40,626 bases of DNA from Streptomyces carpinensis (GCF_002154505.1 NZ_MUBM01000154.1:1-40626); one strand, 5' to 3'. Shown: positions 14,142-22,463, counted from the first letter of the stretch. Notes: generated by a model from the sequence alone, not told the origin. Program-made: numbers and translations.

Positions 14142-15212
14142 ATGCCTTCCGCACTCGCGTCCGGCCCGGACCGGCGCCTGTTCCTCTCCTCACTCGTCGG
14201 CATCGCCGCCGCGACCGCCGGGCTGAGCGGCTGCGCCGGTTCCAGCGCCGCCACCTCGAAGTCGTCCGCCGACCTGTCCGCCCCGCTCGCCGACACGGTG
14301 CCGCCGGGGACGAGCCTGAAGATCGCCTCCTACCAGAGCGCCCAGCAACTCCAGTTCAAACTGGCGAAACTGCCCGCGCTGCCGTTCACGGTGTCGAGTT
14401 GGCTGAACATAGGCGCGGGTCCCGATGTCATCAACGCGTTCCGCGCCAAGTCCCTGGACGTCGCCACCAACGCGGGTATCCCGCCGATCCAGGCGCACTA
14501 CCAGGGTTACGACGCGAAGATCGTCGCCATCGGCCTGACCCGCAGGCCCAATTATCTCTTCGCCACCAAGCCCGGCAGCGACATCCGCACGACCCACGAC
14601 TTCAGGGGACGGAAACTCGCCTTCTCGCAGGGGCAGGCCCAGGGTGTCGTCCTGCTGCGGGCCCTCAAGGAGGCGGGCCTGAAGTACGACGACGTGAAAC
14701 TCGTCCCGCTGACCAGCAACCAGTTCCTCACCGCCCTGCAGTCCGGCCAGGTGGACGTGGCCCCGCTCGGCAACAGCCAGGCGCCGGCGTATCTGAAGCA
14801 GTACGCCTCGAAGGGCGCCCGCACCATCCCCACCGATGTCGTCGACCTGCTCAACCTGCTGTGGGCGCCGGCCTCCGTGCTCGCCGACCGGGCGAAGGCC
14901 GCCGCCGTCGCGGCGTACATACCGCAGTGGGCCAGGGGCCAGATCTGGCAGTGGGAGCACCCCGAGGTCTGGAACCGGGAGTTCTACGTCAAGACGCAGA
15001 ACCTGACCCTCGCTGAGGCCGAGTCCATCACGAAGCTCGCCAACAAGCCGCTGTTCCCGCCGAGCTGGGACGAGGCGATCAGGTGGGAGCAGGAGACCGC
15101 GGACCTGCTCGCCGAGGGCGGCTTCGTCAAGAAGTTCGACGTCGGCTCGCTGTTCGACCGGCGCTTCGAGTCCATCGCGGCGAAGGCCGTACCGGCCCAG
15201 TACCGGAGGTGA
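14142..15212 (+). CDS. Aliphatic-sulfonate-type ABC transporter binding lipoprotein
   Basis: 356 residues from ATG 14142, preceded by GGAG at seven bases. The signal is RR-LFLSSLV...GLSGC, with the lipidated Cys at 31 and a twin-arginine pair that could allow Tat export. The mature protein is an SsuA/TauA/NrtA-like periplasmic-binding fold (SLKIASYQSAQQLQFKLAKL, FRAKSLDVATNAGIPPIQAHYQG, LLRALKEAGLKYDDVKLVPL, FLTALQSGQVDVAPLG). It delivers sulfonates or related organosulfur compounds to the permease that starts 5 bp downstream. The downstream monooxygenase and dioxygenase support sulfur acquisition. The exact ligand is unknown. Confidence 0.88.
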   Translation: MPSALASGPDRRLFLSSLVGIAAATAGLSGCAGSSAATSKSSADLSAPLADTVPPGTSLKIASYQSAQQLQFKLAKLPALPFTVSSWLNIGAGPDVINAFRAKSLDVATNAGIPPIQAHYQGYDAKIVAIGLTRRPNYLFATKPGSDIRTTHDFRGRKLAFSQGQAQGVVLLRALKEAGLKYDDVKLVPLTSNQFLTALQSGQVDVAPLGNSQAPAYLKQYASKGARTIPTDVVDLLNLLWAPASVLADRAKAAAVAAYIPQWARGQIWQWEHPEVWNREFYVKTQNLTLAEAESITKLANKPLFPPSWDEAIRWEQETADLLAEGGFVKKFDVGSLFDRRFESIAAKAVPAQYRR

Positions 15213-15217
15213 GCGCC

Positions 15218-16087
15218 GTGACGACGACCACCACGACCACGACCACGACCGCCACCACGAGCTCCGCCGCGCCGCCGGTCACCGACGGGGCCCCGCGTGT
15301 CCGCCGGCCCCGCCGCGCGCTGACTCCCGGCAGGCGCCTGCCCGCGGCCCGCCTGACCGGTCCCTTCCTCCTGCTCGCCCTGTGGGCCGCCGCCTCCGCC
15401 GCGGGGCAGCTCGACCCCGGCGCGATCCCGGCCCCCTGGACGGTGCTGCGGACCGCCGGTCACCTGTGGACCGACGGCACCCTGCCCACCGACGTGGCGA
15501 CCTCGCTGCGGCGGGCCGCTTACGGCTTCTCCCTGGGGCTGGCCGCCGGTGTGCTGCTGGCGCTCGCCTCCGGGCTCAGCCGGACCGGCGAGGCGCTGAT
15601 CGACGGGACCGTGAACCTCAACCGGGCGATCCCGACCCTCGGTCTGATCCCGCTGTTCATCCTCTGGCTGGGCATCGGGGAGACCTTCAAGATCGCCATC
15701 ATCGCGATCGTCGTCTACATCCCGATCTATCTGAACACGCATGCCGCGCTGTCGGGCATCGACAGCCGCTTCGTCGAACTGGCCGAGGTCCAGGACCTGT
15801 CCAGGTGGGCGTTCATCCGCCGGATCGTCGTCCCCGGCGCGCTGCCCGGCTTCTTCGTCGGCCTCCGCCTCGGGGTGACCGGGTCCTGGCTGGGCCTGGT
15901 GGTGCTGGAGCAGATCAACGCCACCAGCGGCCTCGGCTACATGATGTTCCAGGCGCAGAACTACGGCCAGACGGACGTCATCCTCGTCGGCCTGCTGATC
16001 TACGGAATCTTCGGCCTGGTCTCCGACAGCGTGGTCCGTCTCGTCGAACGGAGGGTGCTGTCGTGGCGCCGCACACTGAGCAGCTGA
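15218..16087 (+). CDS. ABC transporter permease, SsuC/TauC-like
   Basis: 289 residues from GTG 15218, with GGAGG eight bases upstream overlapping the preceding stop. A GTG at 15209 is in frame but sits on the ribosome site. After a cytosolic head that opens with ten threonines come six helices and the inner-membrane permease domain (TSLRRAAYGFSLGLAAGVLLALASGL, NRAIPTLGLIPLFILWLGIGE). The EAA-type coupling loop is EVQDLSRWAFIRRIVVPGALPG. The last 25 bp overlap the ATPase gene. Pore subunit of the sulfonate importer. Confidence 0.9.
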   Translation: MTTTTTTTTTTATTSSAAPPVTDGAPRVRRPRRALTPGRRLPAARLTGPFLLLALWAAASAAGQLDPGAIPAPWTVLRTAGHLWTDGTLPTDVATSLRRAAYGFSLGLAAGVLLALASGLSRTGEALIDGTVNLNRAIPTLGLIPLFILWLGIGETFKIAIIAIVVYIPIYLNTHAALSGIDSRFVELAEVQDLSRWAFIRRIVVPGALPGFFVGLRLGVTGSWLGLVVLEQINATSGLGYMMFQAQNYGQTDVILVGLLIYGIFGLVSDSVVRLVERRVLSWRRTLSS

Positions 16088-16797
16088 CCCGGCCGGCGGT
16101 ATCGCTCCGCGGCCTGACCCGGTCGTTCGAGGGCCGTACGGTCCTCGACGGCATCGACCTCGATCTGCCGGCCGGCCAGTTCACGGCGCTGCTCGGACAC
16201 AGCGGCTCCGGCAAGACCACCCTGCTGCGGGCCATCGCGGGCCTGGACCACAAGGTCGCCGGCAGCGGCGAGCTGAGCGCTCCGCAGCGGGTGTCGGTGG
16301 TCTTCCAGGACTCCCGGCTGCTGCCCTGGCGCCGGGTGCTGGACAACGTGCTCCTCGGCACGGACGGCAGGGACGCCGTGGAGCGTGGCCGCGCCGCGCT
16401 CGCCGAGGTCGGCCTCGAGGGCCGCGAGCGGGCCTGGCCGAGCGAGCTGTCCGGCGGCGAGGCCCAGCGCGCCGCGCTCGCCCGCTCCCTCGTCCGCGAA
16501 CCCGAACTGCTGCTGGCCGACGAGCCGTTCGGCGCCCTGGACGCGCTCACCCGCATCAGGATGCACGGCCTGCTGCGCCGGCTGTGGCAGCACCACCGCC
16601 CGTCCGTGCTGCTCGTCACCCACGACGTGGACGAGGCGATCGTGCTCGCCGACCGGGTCCTCGTCCTCGACAAGGGCCGCATCGGCCTCGACCTGACCAT
16701 CGACCGCCCGCACCCGCGCTCCTACCGGGACCCGCTGCTCGGCGAGTACCGGGAGCGGCTGCTCGCCGCGCTGGGCGTCACGGAGGACCTCGCATGA
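16063..16797 (+). CDS. ABC transporter ATPase, SsuB/TauB-like
   Basis: 244 residues from GTG 16063, preceded by GGAGGG inside the permease gene. Motifs in order: Walker A GHSGSGKTTLL, Q-loop VVFQDSRLLPWRRVLDN (typical of the nitrate/sulfonate/taurine group), signature LSGGEAQRAALARSL, Walker B LLLADEPFGALDALTR, and switch His VTHDVDEA. It ends ATGA-overlapped with the monooxygenase gene. It powers uptake by the adjacent permease and lipoprotein. Confidence 0.93.
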   Translation: MAPHTEQLTRPAVSLRGLTRSFEGRTVLDGIDLDLPAGQFTALLGHSGSGKTTLLRAIAGLDHKVAGSGELSAPQRVSVVFQDSRLLPWRRVLDNVLLGTDGRDAVERGRAALAEVGLEGRERAWPSELSGGEAQRAALARSLVREPELLLADEPFGALDALTRIRMHGLLRRLWQHHRPSVLLVTHDVDEAIVLADRVLVLDKGRIGLDLTIDRPHPRSYRDPLLGEYRERLLAALGVTEDLA

Positions 16798-18176
16798 CCC
16801 GCACCCTGCACCTCAACGCGTTCCTGATGAACACCGGTCACCACGAGGCGTCGTGGCGGCTGCCGGAGAGCGACCCGTACACGCACGTCGACCTCGCCCA
16901 CTACGTCCGCCTGGCCCGGATCGCGGAGCGCGGCACCTTCGACTCGCTGTTCCTCGCCGACGGCCCTCAGCTGTGGAGCAACCTCGCCCAGCGGCCCGCC
17001 GGTGCCCTGGAACCGCTCACCCTGCTCACCGCGCTGGCGACCGCCACGGAGCACATCGGCCTGATCGCCACCGCCTCCACCTCCTACAACTCCCCCTACA
17101 ACCTGGCCCGCAAGTTCGCCTCGCTGGACATCATCAGCGGCGGCCGGGCGGGCTGGAACATCGTCACCACGGCGGGCGCGGAGGCCGCCCGCAACTTCGG
17201 CCTGGACGCCGAGCCCGCGCACGCCGAGCGGTACGCCCGGGCCGCCGAGTTCCTGGACGTGGCGCTCAAGCTCTGGGACAGCTGGGAGGACGACGCGATC
17301 GTCGCCGACAAGGCGGCCGGTGTGTGGGGCGACGACACCAAGATCCATCCGGCACGGCACCAGGGGACGTACTTCAGCGTGGCGGGAGCGCTCAACGTGC
17401 CGCGCACTCCGCAGGGTTACCCGCTGCTGGTGCAGGCCGGCTCGTCGCAGGACGGCAGGGCGTTCGCGGCCCGCTACGCGGAGGCGGTGTTCACCGCCCA
17501 GCAGACACTCGCGGACGCGCAGGCCTTCTACGCCGACCTCAAGAGCCGCACGGAGCGGGCGGGACGCGACCCCGCGCACATCAAGGTGCTGCCCGGCATC
17601 ATCCCGGTGATCGGCTCCACCGAGGCCGAGGCGTGCGCCGCCGAACAGCTGCTGGAGGACCACATCGTCCACGAGCACGGGGTGGCCCGGCTGGAGCACC
17701 TGCTGCACCTGGAGCCCGGCACCCTGGACCTGGACCGCGAGCTGCCCGCCGACCTGCCGCCCGAGTCCGCGATCGAGGGCGCCAAGAGCCGCTACACGCT
17801 CGTGGTGCGGCTGGCCCGGCGCGAGCGGCTGACCGTGCGGCAGCTGATCGGGCGGCTCGGCGGCGGGCGCGGACACCTGACCTTCGCCGGGACGCCCGAG
17901 CAGGTGGCCGACGCCATCGAGACGTGGTTCACGCAGGGCGCGGCCGACGGTTTCAACATCATGCCCGCGGTGCTGCCCTCCGGTCTGGAGACCTTCGTCG
18001 AGCACGTCGTCCCGCTCCTGCGCGCCCGCGGTCTGCTCCGCACCTCCTACGGCCCCCGCCGGACCCTGCGGGAGCGCTACGGCCTGCCCCGGCCCGCCAA
18101 CCAGTACGCCCCCGAGTCCTCGGCCCCGCCCGAACGGGGAGGACCCCCGTCCGCTCCGGCACTGGCCACCGTCTGA
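16794..18176 (+). CDS. Flavin-dependent monooxygenase, NtaA/SnaA/DszA family
   Basis: 460 residues from the ATG overlapping the ATPase stop (ATGA), with GGAGG seven bases upstream. It belongs to the bacterial luciferase-like TIM-barrel superfamily, NtaA/SnaA/DszA branch, which uses reduced flavin from a separate reductase. Typical segments are HLNAFLMNTGHHEASWRLPE, FDSLFLADGPQLW, ASTSYNSPYNLARKFASLD and GRAGWNIVTTAGAEAARNFG. In an organosulfur import operon it probably cleaves C-S bonds of the imported compound, but family members also act on EDTA, NTA, pristinamycin and sulfones. No flavin reductase gene is in the operon. Confidence 0.88.
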   Translation: MTRTLHLNAFLMNTGHHEASWRLPESDPYTHVDLAHYVRLARIAERGTFDSLFLADGPQLWSNLAQRPAGALEPLTLLTALATATEHIGLIATASTSYNSPYNLARKFASLDIISGGRAGWNIVTTAGAEAARNFGLDAEPAHAERYARAAEFLDVALKLWDSWEDDAIVADKAAGVWGDDTKIHPARHQGTYFSVAGALNVPRTPQGYPLLVQAGSSQDGRAFAARYAEAVFTAQQTLADAQAFYADLKSRTERAGRDPAHIKVLPGIIPVIGSTEAEACAAEQLLEDHIVHEHGVARLEHLLHLEPGTLDLDRELPADLPPESAIEGAKSRYTLVVRLARRERLTVRQLIGRLGGGRGHLTFAGTPEQVADAIETWFTQGAADGFNIMPAVLPSGLETFVEHVVPLLRARGLLRTSYGPRRTLRERYGLPRPANQYAPESSAPPERGGPPSAPALATV

Positions 18177-18223
18177 ACCGCCTTGCACCCCACCACTCGA
18201 GCCCGCCCACCGAAGGGATCACC

Positions 18224-19129
18224 ATGTCCATCGAGATCCGCAAGGTCACCGCGAACATCGGCGCGCAGGTCCTCGGCGTCGACCTGTCCCGGCCGCTCGA
18301 CGAGGAGACGGTCGCCGTCCTCCGGGAGGCCCTGAACGTCCACAAGGCCCTCGTCTTCGACGACGTGCACCTGGACGACGCGGGGCAGGAGGCCTTCGCC
18401 CGTCACTTCGGCGACCTCACCACCGCCCATCCGACCGTGCCGGCCGTCGAGGGCGCCCCGAACGTGCTGCCCGTGGACAGCGAGCGGGGCCGCGCCAACC
18501 ACTGGCACACCGACGTCACCTTCGTGCTCAACCCGCCGCAGGCCAGCACCCTGCGCAGCATCACGATCCCGGCGTACGGGGGCGAGACGCTGATCGCCGA
18601 CGCGGCGGCGGCCTACCGGGACCTGCCCGAGCCGCTGCGGCGCCTGGCCGACACCCTGTGGGCCGAGCACACCAACGACTACGACTACGCGGTCCCCGAC
18701 GAGGCGATCGACGAGGACAGGGCGGCCCAGCGGTCCCAGTTCACCTCGATCACGTACCGCACCGCCCACCCGGTCGTCCGCGTACACCCGCTGACCGGCG
18801 AGCGCGGGCTGTTCATCGGCGGGTTCGCGCAGCGGATCGTCGGCCTGTCGGTGCCGGAGTCCCGGAAGATCCTGGACCTGCTCCAGGCCTACGTCACCCG
18901 GCCGGAGAACGTCCTGCGCTGGCGCTGGTCGGAGAACCAGCTGGTGCTGTTCGACAACCGCATCACCCAGCACTACGCCATCGACAACTACGACGGCCTG
19001 CCCCGCCGGCTGAACCGGGTGACCGTCGCCGGTGACGTCCCGGTCGGCATCGAGGGCAAGGAGAGCTACTCCATCGAGGGGGACGCCTCGCACTACACCA
19101 CGGTCGCCTCCGTCGCGGTCGCCGCGTAG
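18224..19129 (+). CDS. TauD/TfdA-family Fe(II)/2-oxoglutarate dioxygenase
   Basis: 301 residues. The facial triad is readable: His95-x-Asp97 in NHWHTD and distal His at about 250 in ITQHYAIDNYD, with the 2-oxoglutarate-binding Arg at about 265 (RRLNRV). The N-terminus (IEIRKVTANIGAQVLGVDLSRPL) is typical of TauD-like taurine/alkylsulfonate or alkylsulfate dioxygenases, which release sulfite or sulfate. It starts 47 bp after the monooxygenase and is the last gene of the operon before a hairpin. With the flavin enzyme it gives the operon two chemically distinct desulfurising activities. Confidence 0.9.
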   Translation: MSIEIRKVTANIGAQVLGVDLSRPLDEETVAVLREALNVHKALVFDDVHLDDAGQEAFARHFGDLTTAHPTVPAVEGAPNVLPVDSERGRANHWHTDVTFVLNPPQASTLRSITIPAYGGETLIADAAAAYRDLPEPLRRLADTLWAEHTNDYDYAVPDEAIDEDRAAQRSQFTSITYRTAHPVVRVHPLTGERGLFIGGFAQRIVGLSVPESRKILDLLQAYVTRPENVLRWRWSENQLVLFDNRITQHYAIDNYDGLPRRLNRVTVAGDVPVGIEGKESYSIEGDASHYTTVASVAVAA

Positions 19130-19166
19130 CCTCCCGCTCACGCTGCGCACAGCGCGCGTCCGGATA

Positions 19167-19204
19167 GTGGGCAGCCCCTTCGCCTGAGCGGACGGGCTGC
19201 CCAC
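19167..19204 (+). terminator. Hairpin terminator after sulfur operon
   Basis: GTGGGCAGCCC (19167-19177) pairs with GGGCTGCCCAC (19194-19204), 37 bp after the dioxygenase stop; a TTTT run lies close behind. Confidence 0.75.
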
Positions 19205-19250
19205 ACTGTGGGCACTTTTGCCCCATCCCCCCACCGGACGAGCCGCTCCC

Positions 19251-20651
19251 ATGCCAAGCAGCAGCACCAGCACGAGCACCCCCGTCGAGACGCCGGCGAA
19301 GGCGGACGACCTCTCCCTTTCCCACGGCCTGAAACAGCGCCATCTGTCGATGATCGCCCTCGGGGGCGTGATCGGCGCCGGGCTGTTCGTCGGTTCCGGC
19401 GCGGGCATCGCCGCCGCCGGTCCGTCGATCGTCGTCGCCTACGCCGTGTCCGGCATCCTCGTGATGCTGGTGATGCGGATGCTCGGCGAGATGTCGGCCG
19501 CCCACCCGTCCTCGGGTTCCTTCTCCGCGCACGCCGAGCGGGCCTTCGGCCCCTGGGCCGGTTTCACGGCGGGCTGGTCGTTCTGGGTGCTGCTGTGCAC
19601 GGCGGTCGGCCTGGAGGGCATGGGCGCCGCGAAGATCGTCACCGGCTGGCTGCCCGGCACTCCGGAGTGGATGTGGGTGGCGCTGTTCATGGTGGTGTTC
19701 TGCGGAACGAACCTGGCGGCCGTGAAGAACTTCGGCGAGTTCGAGTTCTGGTTCGCCGCGCTGAAGGTGGGCGCGATCGCGCTGTTCCTGGTGCTGGGTG
19801 TGCTGGCCGTCGCCGGCGTGCTGCCCGGCACGGACTCCCCCGGTGCCTCCAACCTCACCGACTTCCTCCCCAACGGCGGTGAGGGCCTGATCATCGGCCT
19901 GCTCGCCTCCGTCTTCGCCTACGGCGGACTGGAGACGGTCACCATCGCCGCGGCCGAGTCCGAGAACCCGGTGCGCGGGGTGGCGAGCGCCGTCCGTACC
20001 GCGATGTGGCGCATCGCGCTCTTCTACGTCGGCTCCATGGTGGTCATCGTCACCCTCGTCCCCTGGAACTCGGAGGAGGTCGTCGAGAAGGGCCCGTACG
20101 TCGCCGCCCTGGACCACCTGGGCATCCCGGGCGCCGGGCAGCTGATGAACGTGGTCGTCCTGGTGGCCCTGCTGTCGGCGATGAACGCCAACATCTACGG
20201 CTCCTCGCGCATCGCGTACTCGCTGGTCGAGCGCGGTCTGGGCCCCAAGGCGCTGGCGAAGGTCTCCGGCGGTGTCCCGCGCGTGGCGGTCCTGGTGTCG
20301 AGCGTCTTCGGGTTCGTCTGTGTGCTGCTCAGCTACTGGCGCCCCAACGACGTCTTCCCCTGGCTGCTGAACATGATCGGCGCGGTGATCCTGGTCGTCT
20401 GGATCTTCATCGCCGTCTCGCAGTTGCGGCTGCGGCGCCGGCTGGAGCGTGAGGCCCCGCAGAAGCTGGTCGTGCGGATGTGGGCGTTCCCGGTGCTGAC
20501 CTGGGCGGCCCTGGCCGGCATGGCGGCCATCTTCGTGCTGATGGCCCGGCAGGCCGACACGCGGGTGCAGCTGTACTCGACGGGCGGGATGACGCTGTTC
20601 CTGGCCGCGGTCGGGTACGTCCGGCAGCGCACGCGCGCCGGGCAGAACTGA
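19251..20651 (+). CDS. Amino-acid permease (APC superfamily), paralogue of upstream permease
   Basis: 466 residues from ATG 19251; an in-frame TTG at 19218 lies in the terminator region and is unlikely. Twelve helices. It shares with the first permease long blocks such as MIALGGVIGAGLFVGSGAGIA, LVMRMLGEMSAA, PSSGSFSAHAERA and NFGEFEFWFAALKV. It also has the VAALDHLGIPGAG region. The predicted role is proton-coupled amino-acid uptake, perhaps GABA, aromatic or basic substrates. It has no readable ribosome site, so initiation may be weak or leaderless. Confidence 0.88.
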   Translation: MPSSSTSTSTPVETPAKADDLSLSHGLKQRHLSMIALGGVIGAGLFVGSGAGIAAAGPSIVVAYAVSGILVMLVMRMLGEMSAAHPSSGSFSAHAERAFGPWAGFTAGWSFWVLLCTAVGLEGMGAAKIVTGWLPGTPEWMWVALFMVVFCGTNLAAVKNFGEFEFWFAALKVGAIALFLVLGVLAVAGVLPGTDSPGASNLTDFLPNGGEGLIIGLLASVFAYGGLETVTIAAAESENPVRGVASAVRTAMWRIALFYVGSMVVIVTLVPWNSEEVVEKGPYVAALDHLGIPGAGQLMNVVVLVALLSAMNANIYGSSRIAYSLVERGLGPKALAKVSGGVPRVAVLVSSVFGFVCVLLSYWRPNDVFPWLLNMIGAVILVVWIFIAVSQLRLRRRLEREAPQKLVVRMWAFPVLTWAALAGMAAIFVLMARQADTRVQLYSTGGMTLFLAAVGYVRQRTRAGQN

Positions 20652-20671
20652 CCCTGCGGCATCCCGCTCCG

Positions 20672-20703
20672 GAAGGCCCCCACGCGAGGCGGTGGGGGCC
20701 TTC
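20672..20703 (+). terminator. Strong terminator after second permease
   Basis: Perfect 12-bp stem GAAGGCCCCCAC / GTGGGGGCCTTC with a short loop, followed by TTG and T-rich sequence. Confidence 0.85.
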
Positions 20704-20741
20704 TTGTTACCCGTCCCCGGATTGTTGTTGATAGTTTGTAG

Positions 20742-20758
20742 TTGCAAGTGCTTTGCAA
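20742..20758. promoter_or_regulatory. Nur-type operator TTGCAA-N5-TTGCAA
   Basis: TTGCAA (20742-20747), five bases, TTGCAA (20753-20758). This matches the nickel-responsive Nur consensus reported for streptomycetes (tTGCaa-N5-ttGCAA). It lies 23 bp before the superoxide dismutase ATG, where repressor binding would block transcription. It predicts repression of the iron enzyme when nickel is plentiful. Confidence 0.75.
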
Positions 20759-20781
20759 TAAGAGGTCGGAGGGGACCCGTC

Positions 20782-21423
20782 ATGCCCGTCTACACGCTGC
20801 CTGAGCTGCCGTACGACTACTCCGCGCTCGCTCCCGTGATCAGCTCCGAGATCATCGAGCTGCACCACGACAAGCACCACGCGGCCTACGTGAAGGGCGC
20901 CAACGACACACTGGAGCAGCTGGCCGAGGCGCGGGACAAGGAGCAGTGGGGCGCGCTGAACGGTCTGGAGAAGAACCTCGCCTTCCACCTGTCCGGGCAC
21001 ATCCTGCACTCCGTCTACTGGCAGAACATGACGGGTGACGGCGGCGGCGAGCCGCTGGAGAAGGACGGTGTGGGCGAGCTGGCGGACGCGATCGCCGAGT
21101 CCTTCGGGTCCTTCGCCGGCTTCAAGGCGCAGCTGTCCAAGGCGGCGGCCACCACCCAGGGCTCCGGCTGGGGCGTGCTCGCCCACGAACCCCTGAGCGG
21201 CCGCCTCGTCGTCGAGCAGGTCTACGACCACCAGGGCAACGTGGGTCAGGGCTCGACGCCGATCCTGGTCTTCGACGCCTGGGAGCACGCCTTTTACCTG
21301 CAGTACAGGAATCAGAAGGCCGACTTCGTCGAGGCCATGTGGCAGGTCGTCAACTGGCAGGACGTCGCCCGGCGGTACGCCGCCGCCAGGTCCCGCACAG
21401 ACGCGCTGCTGCTCGCACCCTGA
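20782..21423 (+). CDS. sodF: Superoxide dismutase, Fe (Fe/Mn) type
   Basis: 213 residues from ATG 20782 with GGAGGGG upstream. It dismutates superoxide in the cytosol. Metal ligands are His28 (LHHDKHHAAYV), the His in LSGHILHSVYW, and Asp and His of the signature DAWEHAFYLQY. The Gly-Ser-Gly-Trp-Gly segment (TTQGSGWGVL) is standard. The fold does not separate Fe from Mn by eye, but streptomycetes normally pair a nickel enzyme (SodN) with SodF, and the Nur site fits SodF. Followed by a strong terminator, so monocistronic. Confidence 0.92.
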   Translation: MPVYTLPELPYDYSALAPVISSEIIELHHDKHHAAYVKGANDTLEQLAEARDKEQWGALNGLEKNLAFHLSGHILHSVYWQNMTGDGGGEPLEKDGVGELADAIAESFGSFAGFKAQLSKAAATTQGSGWGVLAHEPLSGRLVVEQVYDHQGNVGQGSTPILVFDAWEHAFYLQYRNQKADFVEAMWQVVNWQDVARRYAAARSRTDALLLAP

Positions 21424-21490
21424 GGGCGTGCCCGGGATCGCCCCGCCTCGTGATCGTCTTCTCACCGTTCACGCGGGCGGGCGGAGAGGA

Positions 21491-21527
21491 GGAGGCCCCC
21501 GCGAGGACACGGCTCGCGGGGGCCTCC
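21491..21527 (+). terminator. Strong terminator after sodF
   Basis: Perfect 15-bp stem: GGAGGCCCCCGCGAG (21491-21505) with CTCGCGGGGGCCTCC (21513-21527). Confidence 0.85.
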
Positions 21528-21587
21528 CGTCACGAGGACGGATGCGTTCAGGGTGCCCGCCGGCCCCCGCGCGCTTACGCTCACGGC

Positions 21588-21782
21588 ATGGTGTTCAAGC
21601 GGTGCCCGAACTGCGGAGGGCCCCTGCAGGAGTTCCGTGCCCTCACCGACGCCGAGAAGACATACGTCCGCACGGCGAAGCCGGGCTTCCCGCCGGAGGC
21701 CTACATCCGCTGCGCCCGCCAGGGGTGCAGGCGGTACCAGCGCCGTCTCAAGTGGGACGACGGCGGCGACTTCCCCGAGTAG
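21588..21782 (+). CDS. Small zinc-ribbon protein
   Basis: 64 residues. An N-terminal CPNCGG knuckle pairs with a second Cys pair, CARQGC, about 35 residues on, forming a likely four-cysteine zinc ribbon. The C-terminus is basic then acidic (RRYQRRLKWDDGGDFPE). No catalytic domain. The start follows the tract GCTTACGCTCACGGC and has no good ribosome site. It converges on the DsbA-family gene with a 9-bp gap. Function unknown; nucleic-acid or protein binding is possible. Confidence 0.7.
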   Translation: MVFKRCPNCGGPLQEFRALTDAEKTYVRTAKPGFPPEAYIRCARQGCRRYQRRLKWDDGGDFPE

Positions 21783-21791
21783 CGCGCAGTC

Positions 21792-22463
21792 CTACAGGTT
21801 GCTGAAGTCCGGTCCCGCCGTCCGGGTCCGCTTGATCTCGTAGAAGCCGGGGATGGAGGCGACCGCGACCGTGCCGTCCCAGAGGCGGGCCGCCTGCTCG
21901 CCCTTGGGGGCCGGGGTGACGACCGGGCCGAAGAAGGCGATCTGCTCGCCGTCGGCGCCGGGCAGCGCGATGACCGGGGTGCCGACCTCCTGGCCGACCT
22001 TGTCGATGCCCTCCTTGTGGGAGGCCCGCAGCTCGGCGTCGAACTCGAAGTCCTCCTGGTCGGCGTAGTCGATGAGGTCGGCGGGCAGGCCCACCTCCTC
22101 CAGCGCGGCGGCGATGGCCTCGCGGGTGGGACCCTCGCCACGGTTGTGGAATCGGGTGCCGAGCGCGGTGTACAGCGGGCCGAGGACGTCCTCGCCGTGC
22201 TTCTGCCAGGCGGCGGTCACCACGCGGACCGGCGCCCAGGCCTTGGTGGTGAGCAGCTCGCGGTACTCCTCGGGCAGCTCGTCCAGCTTGGGCTCGTTGA
22301 GCACCGCCAGGCTCATGATGTGCCAGCGGACCTCGATGTCCCTCAGCTTCTCCACTTCCAGCACCCAGCGGGAGGTCATCCAGGCCCACGGGCACAGCGG
22401 GTCGAACCAGAAGTCGACGGGGGTCCTGCCGGAAGGGGTGGCGGCGGAGGCGGTCTCGGACAT
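21792..22463 (-). CDS. DsbA-family protein, Rv2466c (mycothiol-dependent nitroreductase)-like
   Basis: 223 residues from ATG 22463, preceded by GGAGAG. Thioredoxin fold with inserted helical domain. VDFWFDPLCPWAWMTSRW near the N-terminus, EEVGLPADLIDYADQEDF and the cis-Pro region GQEVGTPVIALPG are in the expected order. The sequence closely recalls mycobacterial Rv2466c, which uses mycothiol and reduces nitro prodrugs. The active site reads CPWA, whereas I recall CPWC in Rv2466c, so the resolving cysteine is missing and a monothiol mechanism is expected. It is divergent from the first aminopeptidase gene. Confidence 0.82.
   Translation of the reverse strand: MSETASAATPSGRTPVDFWFDPLCPWAWMTSRWVLEVEKLRDIEVRWHIMSLAVLNEPKLDELPEEYRELLTTKAWAPVRVVTAAWQKHGEDVLGPLYTALGTRFHNRGEGPTREAIAAALEEVGLPADLIDYADQEDFEFDAELRASHKEGIDKVGQEVGTPVIALPGADGEQIAFFGPVVTPAPKGEQAARLWDGTVAVASIPGFYEIKRTRTAGPDFSNL

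Noticed and set aside
13916..14296. Minus-strand frame with Lys-Lys-Ala-Cys-Gly repeats
   Set aside because: It is the complement of the 18-bp leader repeats and runs antisense into the binding-protein start; no ribosome site and no family match.
16584..16793. Longer N-terminus for the flavin monooxygenase
   Set aside because: That extension is an Arg/Pro shadow of the ATPase; ATGA overlap and GGAGG support 16794.
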